Source: Liolophura sinensis (lineage: Eukaryota; Mollusca; Polyplacophora; Chitonida; Chitonidae). From it: DNA of 64,000 bases. Each line of letters begins with the position of its first letter. The first letter of the stretch is position 1. The notes under the pieces were generated by a model. It was not told the origin of the DNA. It saw only the letters and a list, made by a program, of their open reading frames with translations, and did not search any database. The stretch covers positions 12,460,281-12,524,280 of the forward strand of contig NC_088301.1 of assembly GCF_032854445.1 (NCBI RefSeq), written 5' to 3'. The translations under genes were made by a program, and so were the position numbers. Below are positions 1 through 9,627 of this stretch, piece by piece.

Positions 1-662
1 AGAAGATCAGAATCTTTTTGTTTGTGTTATCTTTAATAGCGTCATAGCAGTTTCAAATGTATGAATTTCTAACAAGTCGCTACAAAAGAGAAGAAAAATC
101 CTCCCATGGTGACACGTGTGCTACAGAAAAGAAACTGAGTTCACATTTTCAGCTTAGACATCCAGCAAGCAGGCAATCTTTGCTTCGCTGAACTTGTTTG
201 GCGTCCCGAGTGGCAAAATGGAATTTTATATAGATGTAGGAAGAATACCCAGCTAAATGGTTACTCACAGAAGATTTATTTTCTAAACACGTCTTTTAAG
301 AATTTCTCTAATGGCTGTGGATTACATATATGGTTACAAATGCTTAACATTCCAAGTGTGTATCAGCAATATATTACCTGCGGTCCTCTCTGTATTAGGG
401 TGAGTAAAGGAATTCTTTCACAAACTGAAGATATGAACAGGCCGTATTTCAGGCAGTGAATGACAAACTGCTGATATGGACCTGTAATTGGACATTAACG
501 CCTCATCACTCCTTTGTTAATGTATAGTTCTGTGCCATGACCAGGAAACGCAAGACTTTGGATGGATACATTTAACATTGTTATAGATCATCTCCACTTC
601 CTACATATATAAAGTACTGAGGAGTTATCGAAGAGTGATTTGTTGGTGGTGAAAACCCATTA

Positions 663-990
663 GATGGCGAGGTATCCATTAGGTATAGTGATAAATGAGT
701 GTGTTATATTCACGTATTATAACATAACGGGATCTGACCTCACTATGGGGGTGTCATCATTGCCATTTCCTTTCCCACACGCTTTAAGAGACACCTTCAC
801 TATGTTTAAGGTTCTTTTTCGCTCTCCTCCAGACGGACTTTTTACAGTTTTCCATTTTGTGGCTAGTTCTACAAAAAGCAGAAGTTAATCTTAATTAGGG
901 CATCCACTAGTATCTTTCAGTACATGTAGACATAATGTTGTTTATATTTATATCAGTTGTTAAAACTGACTCTTACAAAGTGATACCTTA
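663..990 (+). repeat. Diverged local duplicate, copy 1
   Basis: The segment starting 'gcgaggtatccattaggta' aligns by eye with 2870-3060 ('gcgaagtatccattaggga'). Shared words continue through 'gataacggcacctg/gcatct' and the 'tcattgccat/atgccatctt' stretch. Same orientation, about 2.2 kb apart. No shared reading frame is kept, so this looks like an old tandem duplication or an unknown interspersed repeat. Confidence 0.4.
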
Positions 991-2869
991 ATGTGTAATA
1001 TTTCGTAGCACTGTCATCTGGACGAAGCTGATAACTTGGCCCCTGTTTATTACTGAGTTGTTTATTCGCTCCACATACATTGTATAGGGAACAGTTGTAT
1101 GGTTTTGACAGTATATTCAGCCTTCTATCTAGGGAAGCAACCTACATTAAAACTGTTAAGAGCTTATCAGCGTCCTTATCTCCTTCACGTCATTGGCTGT
1201 TTTATGGGATCCTATTGCAAATCATGCTGTAGTTTATGACATCATGCAAGTTTACCCAGTACAATGATGTGGCTGTCCTACCACCATTGTATATGAGGTT
1301 ATTTTATCGACGTGTAAACAGCTTACGATGCAGTAGACGATAACGCAATGTATACAAGTATGCCTCTGGTTAATGGCTTATAGTTATGAGCTTTATCTGA
1401 CATTAATATACTTTTTGTCAATCAAAAACGTGCTATTATGGTGGTACACGTATTTCGTTTTCTGTTAAAATCACTTCTGTAACAAGTTTAAAAAAACAAA
1501 TTGCCGCTAGGATACTTTGATCTCAGCTCAAATTGCGGTAGAGATTTCCCCATGGTACAATATCGATCTAGTTATTAAATGCTTAAGTTAACCTATCGTA
1601 ATCCTGTTATTCCATCCGATGTTAATCTGCTCACGTTTGCGTGGGCTTGAGCAGAAATCGAACGCTCCAAAAAGTAATTTTACATCGCCTTTTTTCACAG
1701 CAAACGAGGAGCTAGCGGTTTGTGTCGCTTTAGATAAGGGCGTTTTTGTCAGCAATTTTAAGGGGGTTGAGAGAAGCCTACATTATCAGACTTTACCTGG
1801 CATCGGCTATGAATGCCGATAATCTATGTGGATTGTCGTTTTTTGCGTTATGTTCACAGTTTTTTTTAACTATTCTTTGTCAGTTTTGGCTTTACCCCAA
1901 AAGCCCATTTGCCTTTGATAATTTCCAAAGGCACGTAACAAGTATGTATCTGCCGTAGATCAGTCCATTGTAAACAGTGTAGACAAGGTAAATATTTGCC
2001 GATAAAATGACTTAAAAGTTAATCCCATTGGTTCGAAAATGTTGTACCGTACCTACGATAGGTATCCATTACACAATGAAGTGAAGGAATTCACAAATGT
2101 TCGGTTTACGAGAAAGAGAGAATAAATTCAAGAGAAGACTAGTTGTGTGCAAAGGCCTACGACACAGCGAGTTTTCGAAAGTAATAAACAACAACAACAA
2201 AAACAGCCAAGGGTTGGGTAGCATAACAGGGCAAAAAGTTTTCATTTCTATCAAGAACAGACAAAGGTGTGATAAATTTCAACTAGGTGCAAACTAACAA
2301 TGCAGAAACTTGCAGTGTGTGAACAATATTTAATGTGTGTGTGGCAGTATGATCCAACCAGTGCTCCAACTCTCTTCATATCGGAAGCAAATCTTGGACC
2401 TAATTGCACAAATTGTGCGTGTGTAGCCTCAAGGCGGCAGTACATAGTAAATAGTGGTGTAACTCCGAAAGAAGAAAGCTTGATCTTGACTCTGTATTTT
2501 TATATTTTATTTTGCCTTGATCAGGAGTGATAACGAAATGAGTACAAATAAAATTCTGCAATGTAATGAAGTCAAACTGAATCTTCGTTTTTCGGAGATA
2601 TAATGCTTGTGTGTGAAGCTTATGGTAATGAAAATAATGAATGAGATGCCATTGTTCTGCCAACAAGCTGTAACTGAAGCCCAACATGAATAATTGTTGG
2701 TATTTGGCTGTGTATTTGATCTCTTCGTCATGACACGGCGCCGAGGAACTGTGGACATGCACATATGATATTGCCAGATCTCATCTGAACAGAACTGTGT
2801 TCACGCTGAAGGTTCCGTCGGTGTTAGACAGTGAGAAAAGTATGACTTGTTTCGGAAGGTAATTGCACG

Positions 2870-3060
2870 TAGCGAAGTATCCATTAGGGAAGGTGATGGA
2901 TGAGAACTCTTGTGACGTATTCTAAGATAACGGCACCTGGCCTTACTCTAGTAATGCCATCTTCGACTTTTAATTCCCCTGTCAGGCAAGGGTGACGTGC
3001 AGAGTGAAATTCTTATCTGGGACTGGAGACTGATACTGTTGGTTCCACAAATCCTCGGCC
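2870..3060 (+). repeat. Diverged local duplicate, copy 2
   Basis: Partner of 663-990 (see that entry). The best-kept part is at 2872-2960. Confidence 0.4.
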
Positions 3061-3799
3061 GAAACACCAACAACGTTAGGCCTCCAATATTAGGGTGTAT
3101 GGGATGCCGGTGAAGTGAAAAACTTTCTTATGTGTATTACGATTTTTGGTTTGTGTATTTCCGTCATTTTCACAGATCACAGATCTAGATGGATCTTGAC
3201 CGAAAACCTTACAGAAGTCACACAAAGAAAAACTTAAAATACACTTATAAAACAAATAAATGCACATATCAAATAAATAAATACACCTGTTAAATAAATA
3301 TATAAAACTCAAGAATAAAGTAAGTTACACTTCACTGCCATGAACAGAATGGTGTGCATATTTGTTCATCACATGTGGAAAAGTTCGTCACCAGCTTGTC
3401 AAAGGTCGGTGGTTTACGTCAGGCATTGTGGTTTTCTTCAAGCAAACGGCTAAACGGCAATCATATCAAATAGGCAGACTTGTTAAAAAATATCTTTTGA
3501 CAGTTGGTGGTCACAACGGCTTATTATCGACATGGTGTAGTGCGTTGAAAAAGAGTGTAAGAAAGAACTTCTTAGAACTGTCTTAAAAAGTGTGTAATAG
3601 TGTAGACTGAATGGTCTTCCCTTCAATATGTAAAGAAATCACCTGGTACTGTTGTTATACAGTATGTGAAGTGTTCTAAGGTAAATGGGTACGGTAGAAA
3701 GATAGGTTCTAGATGTGTGTTACGCGTTTGACAATAACTTGTATTTAACTGGTTGGGATCCATCGATGATTCAAACAGTTTAAAAGCATTAAGTCGAAG

Positions 3800-3870
3800 C
3801 AATTGTCAGGGCGATGACCAATAGGGTCACGCGTTCGATACCAACTGTCGGTGTTTCGGCTTCGGTTTTA
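3800..3870 (+). mobile_element. Possible tRNA-like (SINE head) fragment
   Basis: The sequence around 'cacgcgttcgatacc' has the form of a Pol III B box (GGTTCGANNCC-like). A weak A-box-like stretch lies about 35 bases upstream. A similar 'cacgtgttcgaatcc' lies at 22585-22599. No tail or target duplication was seen, so this is only a hint of a degraded tRNA-derived SINE. Confidence 0.2.
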
Positions 3871-4780
3871 GGTCGGGACATTTTGCTATTTGTCGGAGAT
3901 AACTGGACTGAAAAATAGTGCCCTTTGTTATCAGTAAAAACTCTTAAAAATAAATGTAAACTACCAAAGCACAGAGAATAAAAGCAGAACAGCAACGACA
4001 GTATGACAATGATGAAATCCACCATCTTGTCAATTTACCTCAGGTAGGGTGATATTTCAGCTGTTTATGTAAATGCTTAAATAGCACCAAGTTAAACAGG
4101 CAGAATTAGGTGAGATATTCTGTGCTGTTAGCAGGAATTTATTTGACACCACTGGTTTTGAATTACTTGTTGAGTTGTAACATACACAATCACATGAATA
4201 CAATGTAAAACAACCAGATCTTGGGAATTCTTAGTTCACCAGCAGAGTCTTTGTGTATACAGTCATACATCTACCAAATAATTAAATAAACACCCCCGTT
4301 CTCCCAACCTATCATGTGTTTAACTGGTAAACTATAGTTTTAAAACAATGTTAAACTCTGTGATGCAGTAAATCACAAGTAAAAGTGGCGTTAACTGATA
4401 AGTCAGCAACATTAGAAAGAAATTGTAGTCTGCCTCCAGCCTCATTTTTGTCACTTTTGACATGTAGACGGCCTACGTACGTAAAATTGCTCTTCAAGAT
4501 CTCCTCACGGTGTTATCAAGCTAATTACAGAATAAAAAACTATATTTACTCACAACTTTCGGATTTTACTCGTATATATTAGGCCAACGTCTTATGCTTC
4601 AGACCTCCATGATAACAGCGTTGTCATGACACGTGACCAATCACAATATTGTTGTCACAAATACTGGTATAACGGAAGAACAGTCTGTCAACGCTGTCAG
4701 ACACTGACAATGCATCGCGCAAATGTCTTTATGCGGCAAAATTCTGGACATCCCATTAATGGCCGTGAAGTTGTTTGTAT

Positions 4781-4815
4781 GACTGACTGTCGACAATATC
4801 TCGCGCTCCTCGTAA

Positions 4816-4857
<42 letters not shown>

Positions 4858-4892
4858 TTACGAGGAGCGCGAGATATTGTCGACAGTCAGTC
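4781..4892. repeat. Perfect 112-bp palindrome with (TA)n centre
   Basis: Two 38-base arms match without a mismatch. The left arm (4781-4818) begins 'gactgactgtcgacaatatc' and ends 'cctcgtaagta'. The right arm (4855-4892) is its exact reverse complement. The centre is about 36 bases of alternating TA. Pairing stops immediately outside (T/A mismatch), and no clear target duplication flanks it. The structure could extrude as a cruciform. It resembles AT-rich palindromes known as breakage hotspots in mammals, or a very short foldback transposon. Because it is palindromic, both strands translate to the same peptide; this is not coding evidence. Confidence 0.9.
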
Positions 4893-5234
4893 TGGCTGAT
4901 TGTCTGAATTATGTATGACATAGTCTGATGAGTCATGTAACATCACTCTTGTATTTTAGAATTATATTTATTGGGAATAAATAAACCAGACATGAGGAAT
5001 ATCTTAATGTTACCATACTTCTGAGGTACCGCTTGGGAATATTTTGTCTCTACAGAAAATACTGTTTCAACAGTAATATAACTTTGTCTTCTTACTTCGC
5101 ATTGTGAAATATTCAGCGTATTTCAAAATTGTGCTTTAATATAGTAGCCTTGATCTGACCATCGCCGTATTTGCCCCAGGCAGAAGGCCGAGGGTCAGTA
5201 TACGGCTGCACGAATACCAGTATGAATGATCATG

Positions 5235-5290
5235 TCTTAACGCCACACCGGCAATCTTCCAGCTATATCGTGGCGAGCAAATACCAGTGA
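5235..5290 (+). mobile_element. Fragment of a mollusc-type SINE or related repeat
   Basis: The stretch 'ttaacgccacaccggcaatc' followed by 'ttccagctatatcgtggcg' resembles a repeat I recall from gastropod genomes with the form 'acgccgcactcagcaatatt...ccagctatat-ggcggcg'. The tRNA-like head is not visible. The assignment is from memory and tentative. Confidence 0.35.
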
Positions 5291-5307
5291 TGATATTATG
5301 TGAAAAT

Positions 5308-5427
5308 ACTACATGTATATAAATGTACTTCATCGAGATTGCTTCATTGTAAATGCACGTGCAGAAATACTTCAGATGTATTGTATAGAGATCGCTACAT
5401 TATAATTGCACGTGCAGAAATACTATA
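5308..5427 (+). repeat. 53-bp minisatellite, left part (split by transposon)
   Basis: About two units of a 53-bp repeat ('cgtgcagaaatactacagat' + 'gtattgtatagagatcgcta' + 'cattgtaaatgca'). The same repeat resumes at 8199 on the other side of the transposon. The last partial unit runs directly into the TATA at 5424-5427, which is the proposed target duplication. Confidence 0.8.
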
Positions 5428-5438
5428 CATGAATTCCA
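5424..5438 (+). repeat. Left TSD (TATA) and 11-bp TIR
   Basis: TATA followed by CATGAATTCCA. The inverted copy is at 8188-8202. Because TATA is itself palindromic, the exact TSD/TIR border could shift by two to four bases. Confidence 0.8.
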
Positions 5439-5440
5439 GC

Positions 5441-5842
5441 GTGACGGAATCACATTTGCAAAGGTGTCGCGGTTCTTTGATATGCGCTACAACGTTACCG
5501 CACACTGATCAGAACAGAAACTTACTGTTTTTAACAACGACAGTGAAATTCCCAACATTTTATTGAGAAACCAGTGTCATATACCGGATTTTTTTATAGG
5601 CCGGAGTTCTGAAATCTCCGTGACGGAATCACATGACTTGGAAGTGCATTCTGTACCACTAGTACATTTCACCCAAAATGTGCGAGCTGTGACCAGGAAT
5701 CATGCAAACAAAGTATTCATTGGCAGGCGCCAATGAACTGCCGAGGTATTAGAAGCTTTTTGTATACAAAACAGACCAAACAAGAAAAAAAAACTGAGTA
5801 TACCGCTGTGACGGAATCACAAAATTATCGTGACGGAATCAC
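5441..5842 (+). repeat. Left cluster of 13-bp subterminal motif GTGACGGAATCAC (4 copies)
   Basis: Identical copies lie at 5441-5453, 5620-5632, 5808-5820 and 5830-5842, all in the same orientation. The last two are 22 bp apart, start to start. The motif has palindromic ends (GTGA...TCAC) around a CGGAA core. Repeated short motifs close to both ends are known transposase-binding sites in several DNA transposon families. That role is inferred here from position and repetition. Confidence 0.85.
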
Positions 5843-6151
5843 GAGTACGATTTTATCATAACTATGGGAATAAAATTAGTTCTCGCAATTATTCGATACA
5901 TTTATTTGAATTTCATGCTGGACAAATTATCCTTACTACCCAAATAAACGTCTTTAATCGGATACCACCTTAACTATAAACAGCAACAATGACAAATTGC
6001 ACTCTGAAGATACCAAATTTAACATGTATTTAGGTTATGAGATGGGTGAGTATACACACATGCAATAAATTCTTAGAAAATGATTTCATCTGTATCATTG
6101 TATTTATCCGTACAATTATTTCTGAAGAGCGTAGCACAACGACAGTTGGGA

Positions 6152-7360
6152 TTAGATACAGAGTTCGCATGTGAACAGATCATTGTCATCAATAATGCCA
6201 CTATCTTCAGCGCATGACTCGTGAAACCATCTATCACAAGGACATTTCAGCCAATCTTCCGCCTTTTTCGGATCATCGGAAGAGCCAAAGATCCAGCCAC
6301 ATTTCGCACATGGATACTCCACATTTCTGGCTGAAAGTTGGGCAAGGGGAATATCATCAGATTCAGATGATGGTTCCTGGTCAACTGCCTCTGTCTCCGA
6401 TTCATGCCCGGCATCAGATCGCTTGGCAATGTTGTGTATCTTACTATCCGGTGCTGAAGTGTAGAATTTTGATTTAATCATTCCAGTCCCACGTGTGGTA
6501 ACATGATGAATGTTGATGGTACCCGGAACTGTTGGCGTCATTGACCAAACTGTGTCAAGATCAAGCTGTGAACACCTGTCATCTATATTCTGCTGAGTCT
6601 GTACGGTCACCTGAATTTGCTGAGTGGCAGACATCACTGCTGTGGCAAATGATTCTGCGTCGCTGACGACTGCTTGTCTGTTCAGAACTTTTCTCTGCAC
6701 TATTCGTTTGACATTTCCACCGAGTCCATCATTCGGGCCTTTGCCATGACTGGTTGCAGAATAGTTCCAAATGATTTTGAGATCGAGTTCACGCTCTAGT
6801 TCCCCAATCAGCGAAAAGATGTACCTGTTTTTAAACTGGCTACTAGGTCCATCTGTCCACATAAGCACTGTCTTCACGTAGGGAAAGTGTTGTTTTATCT
6901 GCTTCAGAGCTAAATATGTATATGTTGATACTGCTCTTTTTTCGTGTTCTTTCACATCTGAAACAATCACTGACGACCTAATAACGTCTCTTGCCCATGT
7001 CATGATGGTGAATATAGAGAGCTGTCTCTGTCGCCAATGGGCCGATTGTATTTCGTCTTGAAAAGATGCCGTAAAATTTTCGGCAAAGTCCATCTGGAGC
7101 ATACATGTTGTGCTATCTTGGTGTTTAGCAATAGCTTTATCTTGCTTTGGGGGACAGCTGTAAGGTGTGCCTGAACCTGACGGTGTCTCTGTACTAGTCA
7201 CAGTGGTGTCCATATTCCTTTCCCTCCATGCTCGGGTATTCAGCATTGTTTTATTTCGCAGAGTTTCCAACTCAGCAGTTGTCATCCGTGCCCTCCGCGC
7301 CTGCTTCCGTAGCCTGTCATTCTCTTGGTACAATTCCAATGCTTCAGCATCACTTTTCAA
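6152..7360 (-). CDS. DDD/RNase H-like transposase with C-terminal PHD-type zinc finger, probably shortened
   Basis: The frame is 402 residues counted from a TTG at 7360. It stays open upstream to 7432 (a further 24 codons) with no ATG, so the real start or an upstream exon is uncertain. Residues are numbered from the TTG. The arginine-rich N-terminus (RQRDRRNR... LRKQARRARM) is typical of the DNA-binding region in this protein family. Likely catalytic acids are D91 (QMDFAENF), D170 (WTDGPSSQFKNR) and D211 (HGKGPNDGLGGNVKR). A Cys4-His-Cys3 finger lies at the C-terminus: C351, C354, C373, C375, H380, C383, C398, C401. Relatives I recall from cnidarians and molluscs have several hundred residues between the basic N-terminus and the first catalytic block. 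Here the gap is about 60 residues, suggesting an internal deletion or an unrecognised intron. A good 5' splice site on this strand (CAGCAAG|GTAAGAG, cut between 7954 and 7953) suggests a 5' exon further upstream. It is the only long, protein-like frame in the window. Confidence 0.85.
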   Translation of the reverse strand: MKSDAEALELYQENDRLRKQARRARMTTAELETLRNKTMLNTRAWRERNMDTTVTSTETPSGSGTPYSCPPKQDKAIAKHQDSTTCMLQMDFAENFTASFQDEIQSAHWRQRQLSIFTIMTWARDVIRSSVIVSDVKEHEKRAVSTYTYLALKQIKQHFPYVKTVLMWTDGPSSQFKNRYIFSLIGELERELDLKIIWNYSATSHGKGPNDGLGGNVKRIVQRKVLNRQAVVSDAESFATAVMSATQQIQVTVQTQQNIDDRCSQLDLDTVWSMTPTVPGTINIHHVTTRGTGMIKSKFYTSAPDSKIHNIAKRSDAGHESETEAVDQEPSSESDDIPLAQLSARNVEYPCAKCGWIFGSSDDPKKAEDWLKCPCDRWFHESCAEDSGIIDDNDLFTCELCI

Positions 7361-7590
7361 TCGGTTCCTTCTATCCCTCTGTCGTTCTGCGGCTGATTTG
7401 AGATTGAGCTTTGAACAGATACATAATTGTTGTTATAGTTTGTTTGTATTAATCAAACAGGCCTATTTTTTAACCTCAGATTTGTTCAATGTGTACTTTT
7501 GTCATCATATATGCTAAACGGAGCTTTTTAAAATTGCACAACAATACCGTATTTATATTCTAATTAAGTCCTTCGCATTGTAAAGCGAAA

Positions 7591-7801
7591 GTGACGGAAT
7601 CACATATTGGTAGTGATTCCGTCACACGGTTTGCGTGATTCCGTCACGGTTATGTGGGATTTGTATTTGTCGTTAAACTCTCGATTTTTTATGTAAAAGA
7701 CCCTTAACACCGACTTGCCTTTGTATTTTAATCCTCCCTTTAGTAAGACTACTGCATGAACTGCAATATTTAAAAAGTAGCACTTTTCGTGACGGAATCA
7801 C
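7591..7801. repeat. Right cluster of 13-bp subterminal motif (4 copies, both orientations)
   Basis: Copies lie at 7591-7603 (+), 7613-7625 (-), 7635-7647 (-) and 7789-7801 (+). The first three start exactly 22 bp apart, the same spacing as the left pair at 5808/5830. This is about two helical turns, so bound proteins would sit on one face of the DNA. The cluster lies upstream of the transposase frame and could also affect its transcription (inference). Confidence 0.85.
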
Positions 7802-8187
7802 CAAAATCGTACGAATAAACAAGGATATTCACGTAAACTTTTGGCTAGCTAAGTTGCTTTTTGAACGAATGTTTGACAAAATAACTGGCTGTGTTTTATA
7901 AAGTGTGAATTTATCTACAAAATGAGCCATAAATTAGGGCTGAAAACTCTTACCTTGCTGAAGATGGGTCCAGATTAGCGACTGTAAAATCTCACCATGC
8001 GTACGCCGGCCTCGTGACAAAGGCCTACAATTTCCGGTTGAAGTTTTCAGCACGCGTAAGACAAATACCTCATGCATATTCAAAAGCTACAGTCAATTTC
8101 AGGGCTTTAGGTAGTGCTCTGTTTGGATTTACTACAAGAGTTCCAAAAATGTTATTTTGAAATTTGGCTTCAGTGGCTCATTTTACG

Positions 8188-8202
8188 TGGAATTCATGTA
8201 TA
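8188..8202 (-). repeat. Right TIR and TSD of the transposon
   Basis: TGGAATTCATG followed by TATA, the inverse of 5424-5438. The 53-bp minisatellite resumes immediately after it. Confidence 0.8.
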
Positions 8203-8570
8203 GATGTATTGTATAAAGATAAGAATACTGTAATATACGTGCAGAAATACTACAAATGTATAGTACAGAGATCGCTACATTGTAAATGCACGTTTGGAAG
8301 TACTACAGATGTATGGTATAGAGATAGCTATATGTATATGCACGTGCAGAAATACTGCAGATGTGTTGTATAGAGATCGTAAATGCACGTGCAGAAATAC
8401 TACAGATGTATTGTATAGAGATAACTACATTGTAAATGCTCGCGCACAAATACTACAGATGTATTGTATAGAGATCGCTACATTGTAAATGCACGTGCAG
8501 AAATACTGCAGATGTATTGAATAGAGATCGCTACATTGTAAATGCACGTGCAGAAATACTACTTGAACTC
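8199..8570 (+). repeat. 53-bp minisatellite, right part (about 7 units)
   Basis: Tandem units with the core 'cgtgcagaaatactacagat' and 'gtattgtatagagatcgcta' have small indels and substitutions. The array ends abruptly at 8570, where the head of a SINE begins on the minus strand. The left remainder of the same array is at 5308-5427. Confidence 0.85.
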
Positions 8571-8638
8571 ACAGTGTCTGTAATGGTGAGAGGGCTTCAG
8601 GGTTATTGCTAGCACGCTAACCACCTCGGCCAGGAATG
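8571..8638 (-). mobile_element. SINE-A head fragment (tRNA-like)
   Basis: The sequence reads 'cttgaactcacag...gctagcacgctaacc', the minus-strand tRNA-like head of the main SINE family (compare 34930-35014). Only the head is present. In place of the usual SINE body the sequence continues directly into the 53-bp minisatellite. Confidence 0.7.
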
Positions 8639-8639
8639 G

Positions 8640-9627
8640 ACAACGAGTAAACTTTGTTCCAGTAAAACAGACAAATGGACAAAGGACATCACATTCAAAT
8701 CCATGAGATGGAGATTGTTGAAGAATTGCCAAGCATTCGAAAGTTGACTGGTGATATATGATTAGGGGTATGCCCACTGAGCTTGCTCTATGCTGTAATA
8801 TTTCACAGACTGTTTCGTTCGGAAAGCTTCACAGGGTCAGACTAATTCATCTTTCTATATTCTCTGTTGATTTCATACATAACAAAATAGGGCTGCGGGG
8901 ATTAGACCGACTGATGGAATTATGTTAATGTTCGAAATAATGGCTCCCTAACTTCAGTAAGGCTATCGAATCTTTTAAGACACCCATTCACGACTCCAGA
9001 GTAGGATATCTGCTTATCAGATCCGGCAAGACGTAAGGAAGATACGGTTGATATCGGTGCTTTATCAATTCACTAGAGTCAAACAAGAGTCACAGCTTTA
9101 CAAAGCTTAATCCGTTTTGCTTGGGTAGCCAGTGATACGTTTCTCCTAACCCAGGCGAATTTGACAGCCCTTCTGCACTGGATGGAGAGAGAATCAAGAC
9201 TTATTTCTCCATCACTGCATGTATGAATCATTTGTTACGGTGACCTGTAGACAGTCTCTGGCTATACACCAAACATGTGTCTGTGATGATAAGTTTAAGC
9301 TGTGTCTTCCCTCTACATATTGCATAAACAGACCATACATATGGGACGGGGTTTTCCCTTGTGTCCTCGAATGCCCATCCCAAATCCATTTTTCAGAGCG
9401 AGTTCTGTGGGCAGCCTGTATCATGATAAACAGCACATAATCCGACCAAAGGCCATTTAGGAACGTTTTGGCAGCTGATCAGTAAGAGATGCCTTTCACA
9501 GTGTAGATTTGTTGTATTAGTTTGGTGTTGTTCGCCCTACTAAATTCACAGTCACTGTCACAGAGGCGTCACTGTCAAAAGTAACGCTAGCAAAAAGTCA
9601 CTGATTAAGTGTCAAGAATCGCACTAA
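8640..9627. other. No gene seen
   Basis: There is no supported gene or repeat here. A word at 9219-9256 ('tgtatgaatcatttgttacg' + 'gtgacctgtagacag') recurs inverted near 31935-31970 and 43488-43520, which marks a small unknown interspersed repeat. Confidence 0.4.

Larger units (their letters stand above)
1..4780. other. Gene-free region with old internal duplication
   Basis: I see no supported gene here. The open frames are short, low in protein-like character and mostly AT-rich. The only structure noted is a diverged repeat (663-990 against 2870-3060) and a possible tRNA-like fragment near 3800. The rest is unannotated intergenic or intronic sequence. Confidence 0.5.
5428..8198 (-). mobile_element. 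Complete DNA transposon with TIRs, TSD and subterminal repeats
   Basis: The element is 2771 bp long. It begins CATGAATTCCA (5428-5438) and ends TGGAATTCATG (8188-8198), an 11-bp terminal inverted repeat. TATA flanks both ends (5424-5427, 8199-8202), a likely 4-bp target duplication. The flanks are two halves of the same 53-bp minisatellite. Joining left '...cgtgcagaaatac' to right 'tatagatgtattg...' restores a repeat unit except for one base, so the boundaries are well supported. It carries one transposase frame on the minus strand (6152-7360) and eight copies of GTGACGGAATCAC near its ends. A 4-bp duplication is known for the Sola superfamily, among others; that assignment is tentative and rests on memory of DDD motifs. 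Confidence 0.85.

Noticed and set aside
4626-4936. Two opposed frames with an (IY)n stretch
   Set aside because: They are produced by the TA-core palindrome, which reads the same on both strands.
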